Positions 1 to 11,042 of a stretch of 64,000 nucleotides of DNA are shown here, piece after piece; position 1 is the stretch's first letter, and every line of letters starts with the position of its first letter. Position numbers and translations under genes: made by a program. A model generated the notes under the pieces. It was not told the DNA's origin. It did no database searches and worked only from the letters and a program-made list of their open reading frames with translations. Origin of the DNA: Hansfordia pulvinata (lineage: Eukaryota > Ascomycota > Sordariomycetes > Xylariales); contig BJKQ01000011.1 in assembly GCA_006538405.1 (NCBI GenBank), positions 1,675,501-1,739,500 of the forward strand. The letters run 5' to 3'.

Positions 1-2
1 TC

Positions 3-1094
3 CGACCCAACCACAGTCTCCACAACTTCTTCCAGCACCTGATAGACCAGTATTCTGTACTACTGCGTGCGGGCGGTCTTGATGGCGAAGGTGGCCGAGC
101 TCAGCAGGAGCGTGTCTCCGACCTGCAACGCAATGTCGACGACAAGTTCCACATACTCGCGCGGGCCCGCCAGAGGGCAGAGTGGTCCAAGCATCAAGAG
201 GAGTCCAAACAGAAGAAGGAGGAAGATGAGGAGAAAGAGCGCTTGTCCTACGCCCAGATCGACTGGCATGACTTCGTCGTCGTCGAGACTGTCGTTTTTA
301 ACGATGCCGATGATCAAGCCAATCTGCCCCCTCCAACTTCACTGTCCGAGTTGCAGTACGCCTCGCTGGAACAGAAGGCCAAGGTTTCTGTCAGCGCCAA
401 TCTGCGCATTGAGGAAGCCTTCCCTGGCGAGGAAGATAGCTACGCCAACAACTACCCTCCTCCAGCCGGCTACAACGCAGTTCCCTCTCAACCGGCACAC
501 GTTCCCACACCACCGCAACCTGCTTACTCCATGGGCCCGCCCCCGCCGCAATATCAGCCCGCCCAAGAAGACGAAGAGACGCAACGTATACGCGAAAGGG
601 AAGAGAACCGCAAGCGCATGCAGATGGCACAGGCCGAGGCCAAAGGTGGTGCTGCTCCAATGAAGATCAAGGACAACTATGTGCCCCGAGCCGCTCAAAG
701 AGCTGCCAACCGCCACAGCATTCAGACCGCACTGTGTCCCAACTGCAAGCAGCAAATCCCCATGGACGAGCTGGCTGCTCACATGCGCATCGAGATGCTT
801 GACCCCCAATGGAAAGATCAGAAGGCCAAATCAGATTCGCGCATCGCCGCCGCTACCGTCTCTTCTGCTGATATGGCCAACAACCTCAAGCGCTTTGCCA
901 GTCAGCGTGCAGATACGTATGACGATGCAACGGGCCAGCCCACGGCAGATGAAGAAATGGCAAGAAGAAAGCGCGCCGCCATGACTAATTTCGATGCTGC
1001 TACCCCCGCCCAAATATCGCAGATGCAAAATGTCAACGTTGACGAACAAATTGCCCGGATACACCAGAAATTTGCTCGGGAGAATCCGCAATGA
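3..1094 (+). CDS. SF3A1: Splicing factor 3A subunit 1 (SF3a120/Prp21), C-terminal part, 5' end outside window
   Basis: Reading from base 3 gives 363 residues ending at TGA 1092-1094; the start codon lies upstream of the window. The first visible residues (NFFQHLIDQYSVLLRAG) are the end of the second SURP/SWAP module, followed by a Lys/Glu-rich helix and the conserved block around YAQIDWHDFVVVETVVF (about residues 80-96), which is the Prp21-like region that contacts other SF3a subunits. A Pro/Gln-rich linker follows, then a conserved C-terminal block with a CPNC pair and DELAAHMRIEMLDPQW. SF3a is part of the U2 snRNP and acts in branch-site recognition in the nucleus. Unlike human SF3A1 there is no C-terminal ubiquitin-like domain, as I expect for fungal orthologues. 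No intron is seen in this part. The assignment is firm; only the N-terminus is missing. Confidence 0.95.
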   Translation, partial: RPNHSLHNFFQHLIDQYSVLLRAGGLDGEGGRAQQERVSDLQRNVDDKFHILARARQRAEWSKHQEESKQKKEEDEEKERLSYAQIDWHDFVVVETVVFNDADDQANLPPPTSLSELQYASLEQKAKVSVSANLRIEEAFPGEEDSYANNYPPPAGYNAVPSQPAHVPTPPQPAYSMGPPPPQYQPAQEDEETQRIREREENRKRMQMAQAEAKGGAAPMKIKDNYVPRAAQRAANRHSIQTALCPNCKQQIPMDELAAHMRIEMLDPQWKDQKAKSDSRIAAATVSSADMANNLKRFASQRADTYDDATGQPTADEEMARRKRAAMTNFDAATPAQISQMQNVNVDEQIARIHQKFARENPQ

Positions 1095-2440
1095 TCCGCA
1101 CCCGGCCGATGAGTGCTGGAGTTGCGGAGATTCATCTTGCCTGCGCCGAGAGCCACAGGCTGGAAAGCAGAGCATGCATAAACAGCTTCCTACGCGAAGG
1201 TGTTGGCAAAGCTTAGAGCCAGGTTGAGCCGGCTTTCAGACACGAGGCGCTCATTGCGGGAGAGATGCCGATCAACACGACGGGTTCTTGAGTGAAAGAC
1301 TCGGTGCCAAAACTCCAGGCCAGGGCACCCAAGACGCCTTCACACTACCCAGTAAGGACATGATCACGGCTTTTCCTCTCGTTTTCTTGAAGCTTATAAT
1401 CTTTAATACAGCTACTTGAAACGGTATACCCTGCTAAGGACTGTCGTCCGTGGAATCGTATCTGCGAAGAACTGTGACCAGTGACCACATCTTTTCAAAC
1501 TGCAGACCTAACCCGAGCTTCCTAAGGTGTCCGAGCGGGTAAGCTGATCCTACTATGCTCTCGATAGAGTAGAATTGAAGGCGGGCTCGCCTTTTGTTGC
1601 CTTCCCTGTGTAAGACGTCAATTTTGCTCGAGCCATCATTGTAATCGGCAGCCTCATAACGAGACACCTGGGAATTTCTGTTCCCCTTAAGCTAGCTTCG
1701 TGAAAGGTCGGCCCAGCCAGACTTTGATTGGCCCTTTGAGGAGCGTCAATGGCCAGTGCCTACATCTCTCTTAGATGGCCTTGCCCAGGACCCCGGGCGG
1801 GTCGATCCATGGCACAGGGAAAGCACATCAACAGATGGACCGGGAAGCAGCGGCCCATATGTATTTGAATCCATGAGGACGACGCAGCCGCCTAGACTGG
1901 CTCGGAGAAGGCGTACTGGCATGTATGCCCTTTACTGAGCGACATCGTACATGTCGTGCCCGCGGTCCTGCTACAGCCGCCCAAGACGTGACAAGTAGCC
2001 GTTCGTTATCGGGTTCATAATGAGGCTGGTTGGAGATCCTGCCAATCCAGGTGTTCGGCACGTTACACCATTGCATCGATTTTATTCACAACCAAAAAGT
2101 AATCCGGGCGCTCGGCGGGGCGCTACCAAGATGGGCTTGGCGGCACACTACCATTGACACAGCGAAGGCGGCTCAGCCCGGTCTACAGAGGCTCATGCGT
2201 TGGGACGCACCACATCGGGGGCCGACAACACGCTCGATAGTACACGTAGTTCATGCAAATCGGGCATTGAAGCGTTGGGTCAACTCACCAGATACGGTAG
2301 CTTGTGTCCAGACTTGGGTCATGTATGCTTTTGCGTGCAGCGACTGAAAGCTCGAGGAGTCTACATGAGCCCACGGACAGGGCGACTCGGAGAAGAGAAA
2401 TACAAGTAGTCATTAATTTACCTAGAGGGCAGAGGTGCTC
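1095..2440. other. Intergenic region between convergent genes
   Basis: SF3A1 on the plus strand and the UBX gene on the minus strand converge here, so this stretch holds the two 3' UTRs and terminators. The only open frames are short and G+C-driven. I see no RNA gene, repeat array or recognisable protein. Confidence 0.6.
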
Positions 2441-4063
2441 TCAGGTCTCCCTTCCTCCGCTAGCATCCTGGTCCGCGTCTTCAAGTTCCTCGACAATTAA
2501 ATTGCCGGAGCGGCCGATGCGGTCGGCCAGTGTTGCCGTGGAACTGGGTTCGTAGACGACACGCGGCATGGGGCTAGCAACGCGGAAGCGGTACTCGTGC
2601 TTGTAGCCGCCGTCAATCTCAGGATTGGTGGGAGGATTTTCATCATTATCCTCCGTGCCTTCCTCGCCACCCGAGAGCTTATGATGACACTCGACAAATG
2701 CGTACAACTCCTCGACAGTGGTGTCCGCAGCAAATCGACGGACAACACGGCGGGCAGTGGCGGACGCCGCGGCTGCAGGCAAGTTGAGAGCCAGGCGCAC
2801 GACAGTTTTGGGGTCGGCATCAGCCGGGGGCTCGGCTGGCAGAGTAGTGGCGCGCCACCGTCTCCAGCGCTGGCGCTGATGAGCGGCATGCTCTATAGCA
2901 GCGGCATCCTCAAGCGCCTTCTTCTCAGCAGCCGCGGCAGCAGCACTAGCTTCACGCCGCTTGCGAGCTCTCTCGCGGTCGATGGCGAGGGAGCGTTCGT
3001 ATGCTGAATCCTGCTCGTTGCGCAGGTTGCGGGCGACCTGATGAGCGTCGCGTTCGGCACGAGCAGCAACGAGATCTGGGGCGTACTTTGCGATAGCTGC
3101 CTGAACCTCAGCCAGGTATTCGGTAGGGCCCATGGGGCCAACGAGTCGCTTGGCAATGCCCATACGGGTGCTGCCCTCCTTGGGGGTGAGGCAGATGAGG
3201 CACGAGAACGGGTATTTCGTGCAATTGTACTCGGCGGCGATTTGGTAGGCTTCGGAATCGAGAACGTTTCCACCCCAAAGGATGATATTGTTTGTAGGGT
3301 CGTTGAAGAAGCTAGAGACTTCAGGAGAGAGTAGCGTGTTGCGGGCGAAAGAGTCGGTATCGTCGTGCTCGGGAGAAACGAGGACCATAAGTAAGAACTT
3401 GAGCTCTTTCTTGGCCAGATCGAGAGCCTGAGCGAAGCCAGCCTCATGGAACGGCAAGGAGGGGGAATCGCCGTATTCCTCCTCGAATTCGCGGCGGAAG
3501 CGCGAGGCCGTGTCGCGAGGCAGCAGCATACGTCGGCCCATGGTGCCGTTCCAACCGGCGGTAACCGAGGTGGTGATGGCGCGAGGCCGTATGGAAGCCG
3601 GCAAAAACGAGAAAATGTAGAGAACGGTACGCAGCGCCGAGGAGACAGCACGGTAGCCGAGATTGAACGGGGCGAGGAGCAGAGCCAGCAGCAGCGGCGG
3701 CCGGGTGACAGGGGGGTTCCGGGGCTGCGGTACGATCCGAGGCGCCGGGTCGGGACGCGCGGGCTGGGGACGGCCAAAAGGGACGTAGTCGTCGCCAAAC
3801 GAATCTTGCAGGTTCTCGAGGCGTGAGGCTTGCTGCGGGATCTGAGGTTGAGATGCCATGGTGTCGGCAACCGGATCCGGACCCTCGCCGTCGAAGAACT
3901 TGGATATAGCGATCTGAACATTCCATTGCGACCTCTGAAGCAGCGGAATAGCATCGGTCACATCCTGCGCGGTAACGGCGATATACTGATCCAGCGCGGA
4001 CTGCTGTTCGGCTGATAGGCTGGGGAGATCGACACCGGCCGCGGAGCCGTCGGCGTCAGCCAT
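2441..4063 (-). CDS. UBA-UAS-UBX domain protein of the FAF2/UBXD8/Ucp10 family
   Basis: Single exon of 540 residues. I start at ATG 4063-4061; the frame stays open a few codons further upstream but only from a TTG. Order of parts: an N-terminal UBA-like helix bundle (about 15-58), a Pro-rich linker, a hydrophobic hairpin (about 122-158, PPLLLALLLAPFNLGY onward) that would insert into the ER or lipid-droplet membrane from the cytosol, a UAS thioredoxin-like domain (about 188-300), a long Arg/Lys/Ala-rich coiled coil (about 335-405), and a C-terminal UBX fold (about 415-520) that recruits Cdc48/p97. This architecture matches human FAF2 and S. pombe Ucp10, with budding-yeast Ubx2 as functional counterpart: recruitment of Cdc48 to the ER for protein degradation and lipid-droplet control. 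The C-terminus is acidic. Which of the Ubx2-like proteins is the strict orthologue cannot be settled by eye. Confidence 0.9.
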   Translation of the reverse strand: MADADGSAAGVDLPSLSAEQQSALDQYIAVTAQDVTDAIPLLQRSQWNVQIAISKFFDGEGPDPVADTMASQPQIPQQASRLENLQDSFGDDYVPFGRPQPARPDPAPRIVPQPRNPPVTRPPLLLALLLAPFNLGYRAVSSALRTVLYIFSFLPASIRPRAITTSVTAGWNGTMGRRMLLPRDTASRFRREFEEEYGDSPSLPFHEAGFAQALDLAKKELKFLLMVLVSPEHDDTDSFARNTLLSPEVSSFFNDPTNNIILWGGNVLDSEAYQIAAEYNCTKYPFSCLICLTPKEGSTRMGIAKRLVGPMGPTEYLAEVQAAIAKYAPDLVAARAERDAHQVARNLRNEQDSAYERSLAIDRERARKRREASAAAAAAEKKALEDAAAIEHAAHQRQRWRRWRATTLPAEPPADADPKTVVRLALNLPAAAASATARRVVRRFAADTTVEELYAFVECHHKLSGGEEGTEDNDENPPTNPEIDGGYKHEYRFRVASPMPRVVYEPSSTATLADRIGRSGNLIVEELEDADQDASGGRET

Positions 4064-5414
4064 AGCGACGGTGGTGTCGTGCAAGGAGGCGCAGGCACGA
4101 TTCGACAGCCCTCCTCTACTTATCCGCGCGGTGTGTTCTGCGCAATGGTCCTAGGCATGAACGCGGGTGCTGGGACGACGATTGGTTTGTTGTCAACGGA
4201 AACGTGCTCGTAGTCGATGGGCGAGGTAACGTGTCGAAAGTCGAGGCCTCGACGATTGTTGGAGATGCTGATCGAGAATCGCTAATGTAGCTGATGGGCC
4301 GACGGCAGATTAGGAAGAGGCGTGAACGCGTGATCACGGTCGTGAGACGGCGGGAAGATGTAACGAGAGCGCTGGTGGTGAGGCAAACATTCGAAGCGAG
4401 AAGCTGAGAGCATGTACGAGTACCTTAGGTACCTAACTTACCTCCCGTTGAGGATGACGTTGCTGTTGTGTGGCCAGGCAGTCGCAGTCCTGGTAGAGGA
4501 GAAAGTTATCTAGGTACATAGCGAGCTCGTACTGCCAGGCAGGATGTCGACTCGGGCTCGAGCACCCGTGTTTCTAACATTAACGGAGAATCCGTACCGG
4601 CAGCACCAGCCCACCTTCGCGCTCCGTGCTGTTCACCCTCATACCTTTCATTGAAACGCAGCAGTGCCAATTTATGGGTGTAATTCAGCGCGCGAAAGTT
4701 CCAAGTTCGCATTGAAACCCTCAACCTGAGCATTACGCGCGCATGCTACCCATCGGTTACATGAGGGAGTGGTGTCAGTAGTTCCCTGAGAGCTGTCTAT
4801 GCCAGGCGCCCACGTCTTGTCTGTACCTACCTGTGAGACTCGACTTTGCATGCAAGGTTCGCAATAACGATATACATAACTTATCTCTCACGAATCTGAC
4901 GTTAGAATCGCTTACCTGTAAATCGATGGCATTCCTACTTCGACACTCCACAGACGCGGAACAGGTATTGTTAGTTCCAAGGAGGGGTATCTCTATGCCT
5001 GCCTACATGGGCATTCGATTGAACAGCATCAAATACCCCCACTGCCTCAAGCTATTCTAGCTACCCTCACACCACCTAACAAGATATCCAGGTAGAGACT
5101 TGATGTGATTGGTAAGAATGCTTCCTTCATGTTGGGTTGGAATCACGAATGGAGTACCCGACTTACCTCCAGGCTACTCGCACTCGCAGTACCGTATAGA
5201 TACCTGATGTCACGCATCCCTACCGCGAACATCTCCAGTGCGAGTAAGCCAGTCTATCTACGAAGTACCTTGATAGATGTACCCGACCTCACCTATTGTA
5301 GGCGCTCTAGGTTTGAGGTATCTGATAGGGGAGGTAGTGACCGCTCGGCGCCTCCGTGCTCGCACCCGACCCTGGAGTAGATACCCCCTAACCTATCCCG
5401 TCGATCTGGAGCTG

Positions 5415-5435
5415 CCCCCCCCCCCCCCCCCCCCC
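5415..5435 (+). repeat. Poly-C tract, 21 bases
   Basis: Uninterrupted run of 21 C in the UBX/PAN3 intergenic region, continued by a further short C-rich stretch. It is one of several G or C homopolymers in this window; its exact length is likely to be uncertain in the assembly. Confidence 0.9.
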
Positions 5436-6660
5436 TCCCCTTCTCGCCCCTCGAGGGTACTCGTCAGGTACTGAAAGGTACACAGTCTACCTAACCTATC
5501 GAAAAGGTACCTATCCTCGACTCGTGGAGGCGCCTCTCCTTGCTCACCTGAGGCCGTGTCCTACGCTCCTCCAACCATCCCACCAAACACCACTACACGT
5601 ACAACGACGACGACGACCATCGATCGCCCTCTGACCGTCAGCGCGTAACCCGACATATTTCCTATCGCCGCCCGACGTCTCCCTTCCGCAATCAGCTCAA
5701 TCTTCCTACTCCGACCGTTTCGATCACTTCCAGGCCCTTCCCCTCCGCTGCATTGCAGCTCTCCGAACCCCCCGCCCGAACCCGGCGGCGCCCAATTGAC
5801 GCGCGAGGGGCCGCGCCCGCTTGGACGAAGCCATGGGCTCTCTCCGTCTCTAACCACGACCTGACGACTCCTCCGCCATACACTGCTCGCCATCGCCGCT
5901 GCATACGTGAGTTTCGACCAAGTCTGTCGCCCCGCCGCCTCTGCCGTTCCCCGTCATCGAACCCGCCGGCTCCCCTCTTCGCGTGCCTCGCTTCACGCCG
6001 CGGCCCGCATAACCTCTGTTTGTTGTGCGCGCGTCCGCCCGTGTGCGAGCCTGGGTGGTAACGTGTATGTATGTTTATACCTTGTACAAGCATGCTACGC
6101 GTGCATCTCGAGAGCTACCGATTAGGAGAAGCCGCAGGCCACCCAAGCCCCGTACACCCGAACCCGCACGCCGCACGCATTGAGACGCCACCTGCCTGCG
6201 AAGCGTGGTAACTGCCGCTATTGATGCCGTTCAATGTTGCTGCTGGCTCAGGGTACGCCTAGGGCGTATGGCCCGGCGCAGAAGGTGTCTAGTGTTCGCG
6301 TCTGCAGCACTTTTCTCTTTCTCGCGTCAATGCTTCCCTGGCCTCACTGCGGCTCAGCTTCGAGATTGCTCTAGACGGTGTGGGCGCAGGCGCGAGCGTG
6401 GGAGTGGCCTGGCGGTGACGACCGCTGTGAATGACAGCTGACGGCATCCTCGTCGGCGTCCCGATTTATCTGGACCTTTTCACCCTCGCCGCCCATCGTG
6501 AAGCCGCCCGAGTGCCATCGTATTCGTTACATGCAACGAGGGCGCGGATTTGAAGCTGACTGGCATCCATAAACTCAAGGCGCGTATCTCGGCTGAAACG
6601 CACGACTTGCCCAAGCGACTAGCTTTTTATATCTTCGGCATCTGTTCCTCCATCTCGTTC

Positions 6661-6666
6661 TATATA
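6661..6666 (+). promoter_or_regulatory. Possible TATA element of PAN3
   Basis: TATATA lies 65 bases upstream of the PAN3 start codon, with a second A/T-rich element at 6625-6632 in an otherwise G+C-rich region. Position and composition suit a core promoter giving a short leader. No transcription start is visible, so this is a suggestion only. Confidence 0.3.
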
Positions 6667-6725
6667 GCCCCGCCTCGATCTCCTCATGATCAAACCCCCG
6701 AATTTCGGCAACTACTATCCGGACC

Positions 6726-9700
6726 ATGTCCAACCCCCGATACACTACCGCTAGTCGGGGCGGGCAGATGGCCTCTCCTCGACCAAAGACGCGCGGTGAG
6801 TGGCATTGCCGCAATATCTTCTTTCCCTCGTTCATCTCTCGAGTCGAGTCTGGTTTCATACCTGACTAGCGCCCCGCCGTGAACTATCCGCCAGCCTTTG
6901 GCTCTTGACTGACCGTTTGGATTCGCCTATCTTGGTTCTTCTCCCAGACAATAAAGACACGATCTGTCGAAATGTTCTTATATATGGCCACTGTCGCTAC
7001 GAAGATCAAGGCTGCGCCTTCAACCATGATCAGAATAAGAACAACGGCAACAACTCCGACAAGTAAGTATTTCACAGGCCGTATCGTGGCGGCAGCGTCT
7101 GATTTTCCGTGCACTGCCGGAACTTCGTCCCCCCGCCCGTCCGCCTTTTTTAAGCCATACATTTCCTTTATCATTGCATGATCATTGAACCTTCCGGTCT
7201 GGATTGCAAGCATCTCCCTTCGTGCCCGCCTGCAGATGTATGCAGGGTCCATGTCCATCTTGGCCGACCACTTCTTTTTGAGCAAGTTCTGGCAGTAGCC
7301 CTCTGTGACTCTTTTCTTCCCCCCCCCCCCCCCCCCATCCAGAGAGTCCGCTTGTCTTTCCTCCAATCCACATGGTTCTGGACATGATGCTCAGTATGGC
7401 GAGACCTCGGGACTCCAACCCACGCAATCGCGATGGGCCCCCACCTCCAAACCCTCGCTCACGCCCAAAACGCTCGTACGGGAAGGGTTATCGGCCCTTC
7501 AAGGAACAAGCCGCGCCCGACACTGGTCCTGCGTGCGGTCCGAGCACTTTCCTTCCTTGGACGAGGCTGCCACTGTTCCTAAGCAGAAGGCCCAGGGCAA
7601 GGCCCAGAACAAATCCAAGCCCCACGACAACAAGCCCCACGACGAGGTCCAAAACATCTACAAGTCTCGCAAGGAGATGCGTCGCCGGCGAGCTTCGACC
7701 CCAGCCAACTTTGGTCAAGTCAATTGCCAGGATTCGAAAAGTGCTGCCACCTGTGGAATCGATGGATCAGCAGCGCTCCAACCAAGACGGAGCTTGTCAT
7801 ATGCGGCGGCAGCCAGGTTGCCCGTCGCTGGCGCCTCACATCTACCTTGCCTGATGACCCCTCCATCGTCAACACCAACGACGGTGCACTCGTCCACGCC
7901 CTCTGCAACTCCATCCCCTCGCAGCTGCACTGCCCGCCCAATTCACCAGCCCCAGGTTTCGCCCAATCCTCTTTCACCTTCTTCAGACTCGCAAACGCCA
8001 CCACTCGTGGAATACAAGAGGAGTGCCAAGTTCCAGGCGCCTTTTTTTGACACGAACCTCTACTTTGACGACGTCCCCATTTGCTATCGGGGGTATGGCT
8101 CCTCGAGCATTCCGCCATCGCCTCAAGAATATATTTGCAATTACCCCATCGACTTGTGGCATGGGTCTTACACGTCCCACTCAAATGACCAGTTTCGAGC
8201 CGCTGCCTCGCCATCACTCTTCGATTCTGGCGCCATGGGCACACTGCTCGATTGTTTCCCTTCCGTGCGACACGAGCGCTACCCTGCGGAGTCAGCAGCT
8301 AACAGAATGCCAACTCACAGTTCCAAGAAGACTCTGAATGTCGACTCGCCTTCCTTCACACCCGCCGTCTTGCCCGGCGTCGGGGGTAAAAAGTCGACGT
8401 TCTCCACTAATGCCACTCCCTTCACGCCCAGGGGAGCACCCAGCGGTAAGGAGAGCAACTGAGGGCCACTAGGCTCATTCTTCCTTTCAGCCGTGTACCG
8501 AGCTAACTTTTTCCCCAGCGGCTAACCCAACGTTGCAACAAGATGCCAGTAATACGGCCTACAAGGCGGCGCCGTTTTCAGATTTCACGCCAGGGAATTA
8601 CGATCTAAACACTGCAGTGAGTACGTCGGTCTCCGTTGTATGTTAGTTTCTGACGACAAAGTAGACAGCAGCGAATGGATCAACGGATGCCAGTCAACTC
8701 AACTACGACCCATTCTCTATGTCCGGCGTGGCCCAATCGCTTCCTGCGGCGGCGCAATTCAATCCCTACGCAGAAGACCACGCAGGTCTGGCTGGGACCA
8801 GCGGAGCCATGTTTGCTGCCGCTCAGAATGCCTTTACCGCTCCTCTGCAGCCCGTAAGAAACCCTTGCAAGCATTGTCACATCTCTCGAGCCTTGCTCTT
8901 CATTTACAGTCCCGCTTCCCACTAACTTCACTTCAGCTCTCTTACCACCTCTACTACCCCATCACGCCAGTTCGAGAACCCTTGCAACCTTACCAAAGAC
9001 AGGCTCACGAGTTCTTTCTTCCAGAGCAGACTCGAGAAGAACTTCAAAAAAAGTCCGAGGCAGCCAGACAGGTTATGTCGAGTCAGTATTCTTGATCCTC
9101 AGATACACTGGTCGGAGAAGGTACTGATTTATACAGCTCCAATGCAACTCCCTTCCCCTGCTCACTACCACTCTCTTGTCCCTCTGGACACCAAGCCTAA
9201 ACCGACTCTGGGTTTCTTCGGCTTTGTCAGCTGGGTGTACAAGGCATTTTCTAGGAAGATGGGCAGCGTCTACTGCCTTCGGCGCATTGAAGGTTCGTTC
9301 TCTTCTGGTAGTGTTCTGGTCCCTCACGTCTGACTACTTACTAGGGTTCCGTTTGACGAATGAGGATGCCTTTGTGAGGAACGTGGCTTCATGGAAGAAG
9401 ATATCCCATCCGAACGTGGTCACCGTGGTGGAAGCATTCACCACCCGGGATTTCGGGGACAGTTCGCTGGTGTTTGCTCACCACTACCACCCACTGTCAA
9501 AAACACTGGCTGAGCATCACTTCTCTGCGACTCGCTACGCTCGTGGGCCTACTGCTGTACCAGAGAAGGTTCTATGGTCGTACATTGTACAGATTGCCAG
9601 CGCTCTGAGGACCATTCACCAGGCGAGCCTGGCTGCACGCTGCATCGACATGAGCAAGATCATCATCACAGACAAGAACCACGTGAGATTGAGCGGCTGC

Positions 9701-10405
9701 TCCATCGTTGATGTTATCCAGAATGACGCGCAGCGCCCACTGGAGCAGCTTCAACAGGACGACTTCATTCAGCTTGGAAAACTTATTCTTGGCATCGCCA
9801 CCACGACGTTGCCCGTCAACATGCGTGACCTCGGATCACTCGTGGACCAGCTTGGCAGGACCTACAGCCAGGAGCTCAAGGATAGAGTCACTTGGCTCCT
9901 TTCGCCTCCCCAGCCCAGCATGCAGAAGAACGCAGACTCGCTGCTCTGGTATCTGAGCAGCCACACCACGGAGATGCTTGAAGATTCTATGCGAGTCAAG
10001 GACGACACGACAATTCAGCTGAGCCGCGAGCTCGAAAACGGTCGGTTGTTCCGGTTACTTGCGAAGCTTGGGACCATCAACGAGCGGCCCGAGTTCGACG
10101 GCGACCCAAGCTGGTCGGAGACCAGCGAGCGATATACTCTCAAGCTTTTCAGGGACTACGTGTTTCACCAAGTGGATAACCAGGGAAACCCCGTCGTCGA
10201 CATGGGCCACATCGTCACCTGCCTCAACAAACTTGACGCGGGTATCGACGAGAAGGTGTATCTCACCAGCAGAGACCATCAGTCGGCTTTCATCGTCAGC
10301 TATAAGGAGCTGAAGAAGCAAGTGAACACGGCTTTTGGGGACCTTCTCAAGGCGGCGTCCTCTACCAACTCCTCCAAGACCCAGCCACCCGGTCGGACTT
10401 TCTAG
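6726..10405 (+). CDS. PAN3: PAN3, regulatory subunit of the PAN2-PAN3 poly(A) nuclease
   Basis: Exons by splice signals and frame: 6726-6795, 6948-7062, 8321-8445, 8519-8616, 8665-8853, 8937-9081, 9137-9292, 9345-10405, giving 652 residues. Exon 2 encodes a CCCH zinc finger (C-x8-C-x6-C-x3-H, starting CRNVLIYGHC). Exon 3 encodes a PAM2 motif (LNVDSPSFTP) that binds the MLLE domain of poly(A)-binding protein. Exons 6-8 encode the pseudokinase with its lost catalytic residues, the coiled coil and the C-terminal knob that holds Pan2. Pan3 binds poly(A) RNA and Pab1, dimerises, and brings Pan2 to mRNA for initial cytoplasmic deadenylation. The start ATG gives MSNPRYTTASRGGQMASPRP, which resembles N-termini of other fungal Pan3. 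Intron 2 (7063-8320, 1258 bases) is far larger than the other six and holds an in-frame cassette described separately. The homology is certain; the main isoform is not. Confidence 0.95.
7319..7336 (+). repeat. Poly-C tract, 18 bases, as pyrimidine tract of a splice acceptor
   Basis: Eighteen consecutive C, preceded by CTTTTCTT and followed by ATCCAG. It works as a polypyrimidine tract for the candidate acceptor at 7342 in PAN3. Confidence 0.8.
7343..8320 (+). other. PAN3: Candidate alternative exon extension of PAN3 (326-codon in-frame cassette)
   Basis: Inside PAN3 intron 2 an 18-base C tract preceded by TTTTCTT and followed by ATCCAG ends at 7342, a textbook 3' splice site. Exon 2 ends with two bases of a codon (AA). 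Joining it to A7343 and reading on gives 326 codons without a stop that run directly into the PAM2 exon in the same frame; 978 is a multiple of three. Codon use around 7545-7690 is typical of fungal coding DNA, with C or G in most third positions. The encoded stretch is Ser/Pro/Thr-rich and low-complexity, with a FPSLDEA patch, a basic RKEMRRRRAS patch and a more ordered Tyr/Asp-rich part (YFDDVPICYRGYG). It would separate the zinc finger from PAM2, giving a 978-residue Pan3. The alternative is a constitutively removed long intron. Confidence 0.6.
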
Positions 10406-10944
10406 GCGTCGTCGCTGGGCAGGCATGGCAGGGAAAGAGATCAGGCACAGCGAAGAAGGCCAGCTATACAGCGTTTGAGTTATTGATTGTCGTAGGCGAT
10501 GGATATGAGACAAGCCTCTTCTCTCGAGCAAGAGCGTCGTCTACAGTGTCAAGGAGTGCGCGGCATCAGCATTGACGCCATGGGCAAAGCCGCCGTACCC
10601 CACCAGTCAACTGTGTGGTTAAGCTGCGTGTCCGCGCCATCATACAGCGCTGCCGGTCCATAGGATGGATGCAAACAGGATAAGATACTTTTTAAATTGA
10701 CAGAACAAACGTGGAAACAGCCACGTCCAGGCAATCGTGATACAAAAAGTAATTAAAGTGTCAAGAAACAACGAACAGTATTAGTCACATCAACCATGGA
10801 CCATGGGGAAGAGTACCAGCTTCCTCATATATCAATCAGATGGCAAGGGTGTGTGGCAAAACGGAAAGTTGAAGGAAGGAGCCCTATAAAAAGAACATGG
10901 GCAACGAATGGTATGGCTACGTGCAATGTAGCCAAAAGAATAAT
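10406..10944. other. PAN3 3' region up to the tRNA
   Basis: Holds the PAN3 3' UTR and then A/T-richer DNA. The stretch at 10932-10936, read on the minus strand, is a TTTT run just past the tRNA 3' end and should be its RNA polymerase III terminator. No further gene is visible. Confidence 0.6.
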
Positions 10945-11042
10945 TGCTCAGTATGAGGCTTGAACTCATGACCTTGGCATTACCAACTATATCGTTGCAG
11001 GATATATTAGTACCACGCTCTGACCAACTGAGCTAACCGAGC
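10945..11042 (-). tRNA. tRNA-Ile (anticodon AAU) with a 24-base intron
   Basis: On the minus strand the sequence folds as a complete cloverleaf: acceptor stem GCTCGGT with ACTGAGC (one G-U pair), D-arm GCTC/GAGC, anticodon stem TGGTA/TGCCA (one T-G pair), T-arm ATGAG/CTCAT with loop TTCAAGC, and discriminator A at 10945. The anticodon loop reads C-T-A-A-T-A, giving anticodon AAT, isoleucine. A 24-base intron (10981-11004) interrupts the loop directly after position 37, the canonical site for tRNA introns. The A-box and B-box are intact and a T-run terminator follows at 10936-10932. AAU is expected to be edited to inosine at position 34 and so to read AUU, AUC and AUA. Confidence 0.95.

Larger units (their letters stand above)
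4064..6725. other. Divergent intergenic region (UBX / PAN3 promoters)
   Basis: Lies between the divergent UBX (-) and PAN3 (+) genes. It has a few TACGAGTA and GGTA/TACC motifs near 4405-4440, a 21-base C tract at 5415-5435, and a strongly C/T-rich stretch on the plus strand at about 5540-5880, which in fungi usually marks a promoter or transcription start region. Open frames here show no similarity I recognise. A 5' UTR intron of PAN3 is possible but not demonstrable. Confidence 0.5.

Noticed and set aside
7372..7854. Separate small gene with ATG at 7372 in another frame inside PAN3 intron 2
   Set aside because: Its translation is Pro/Arg-rich and looks like a shifted shadow; the frame continuous with PAN3 has the better codon use.
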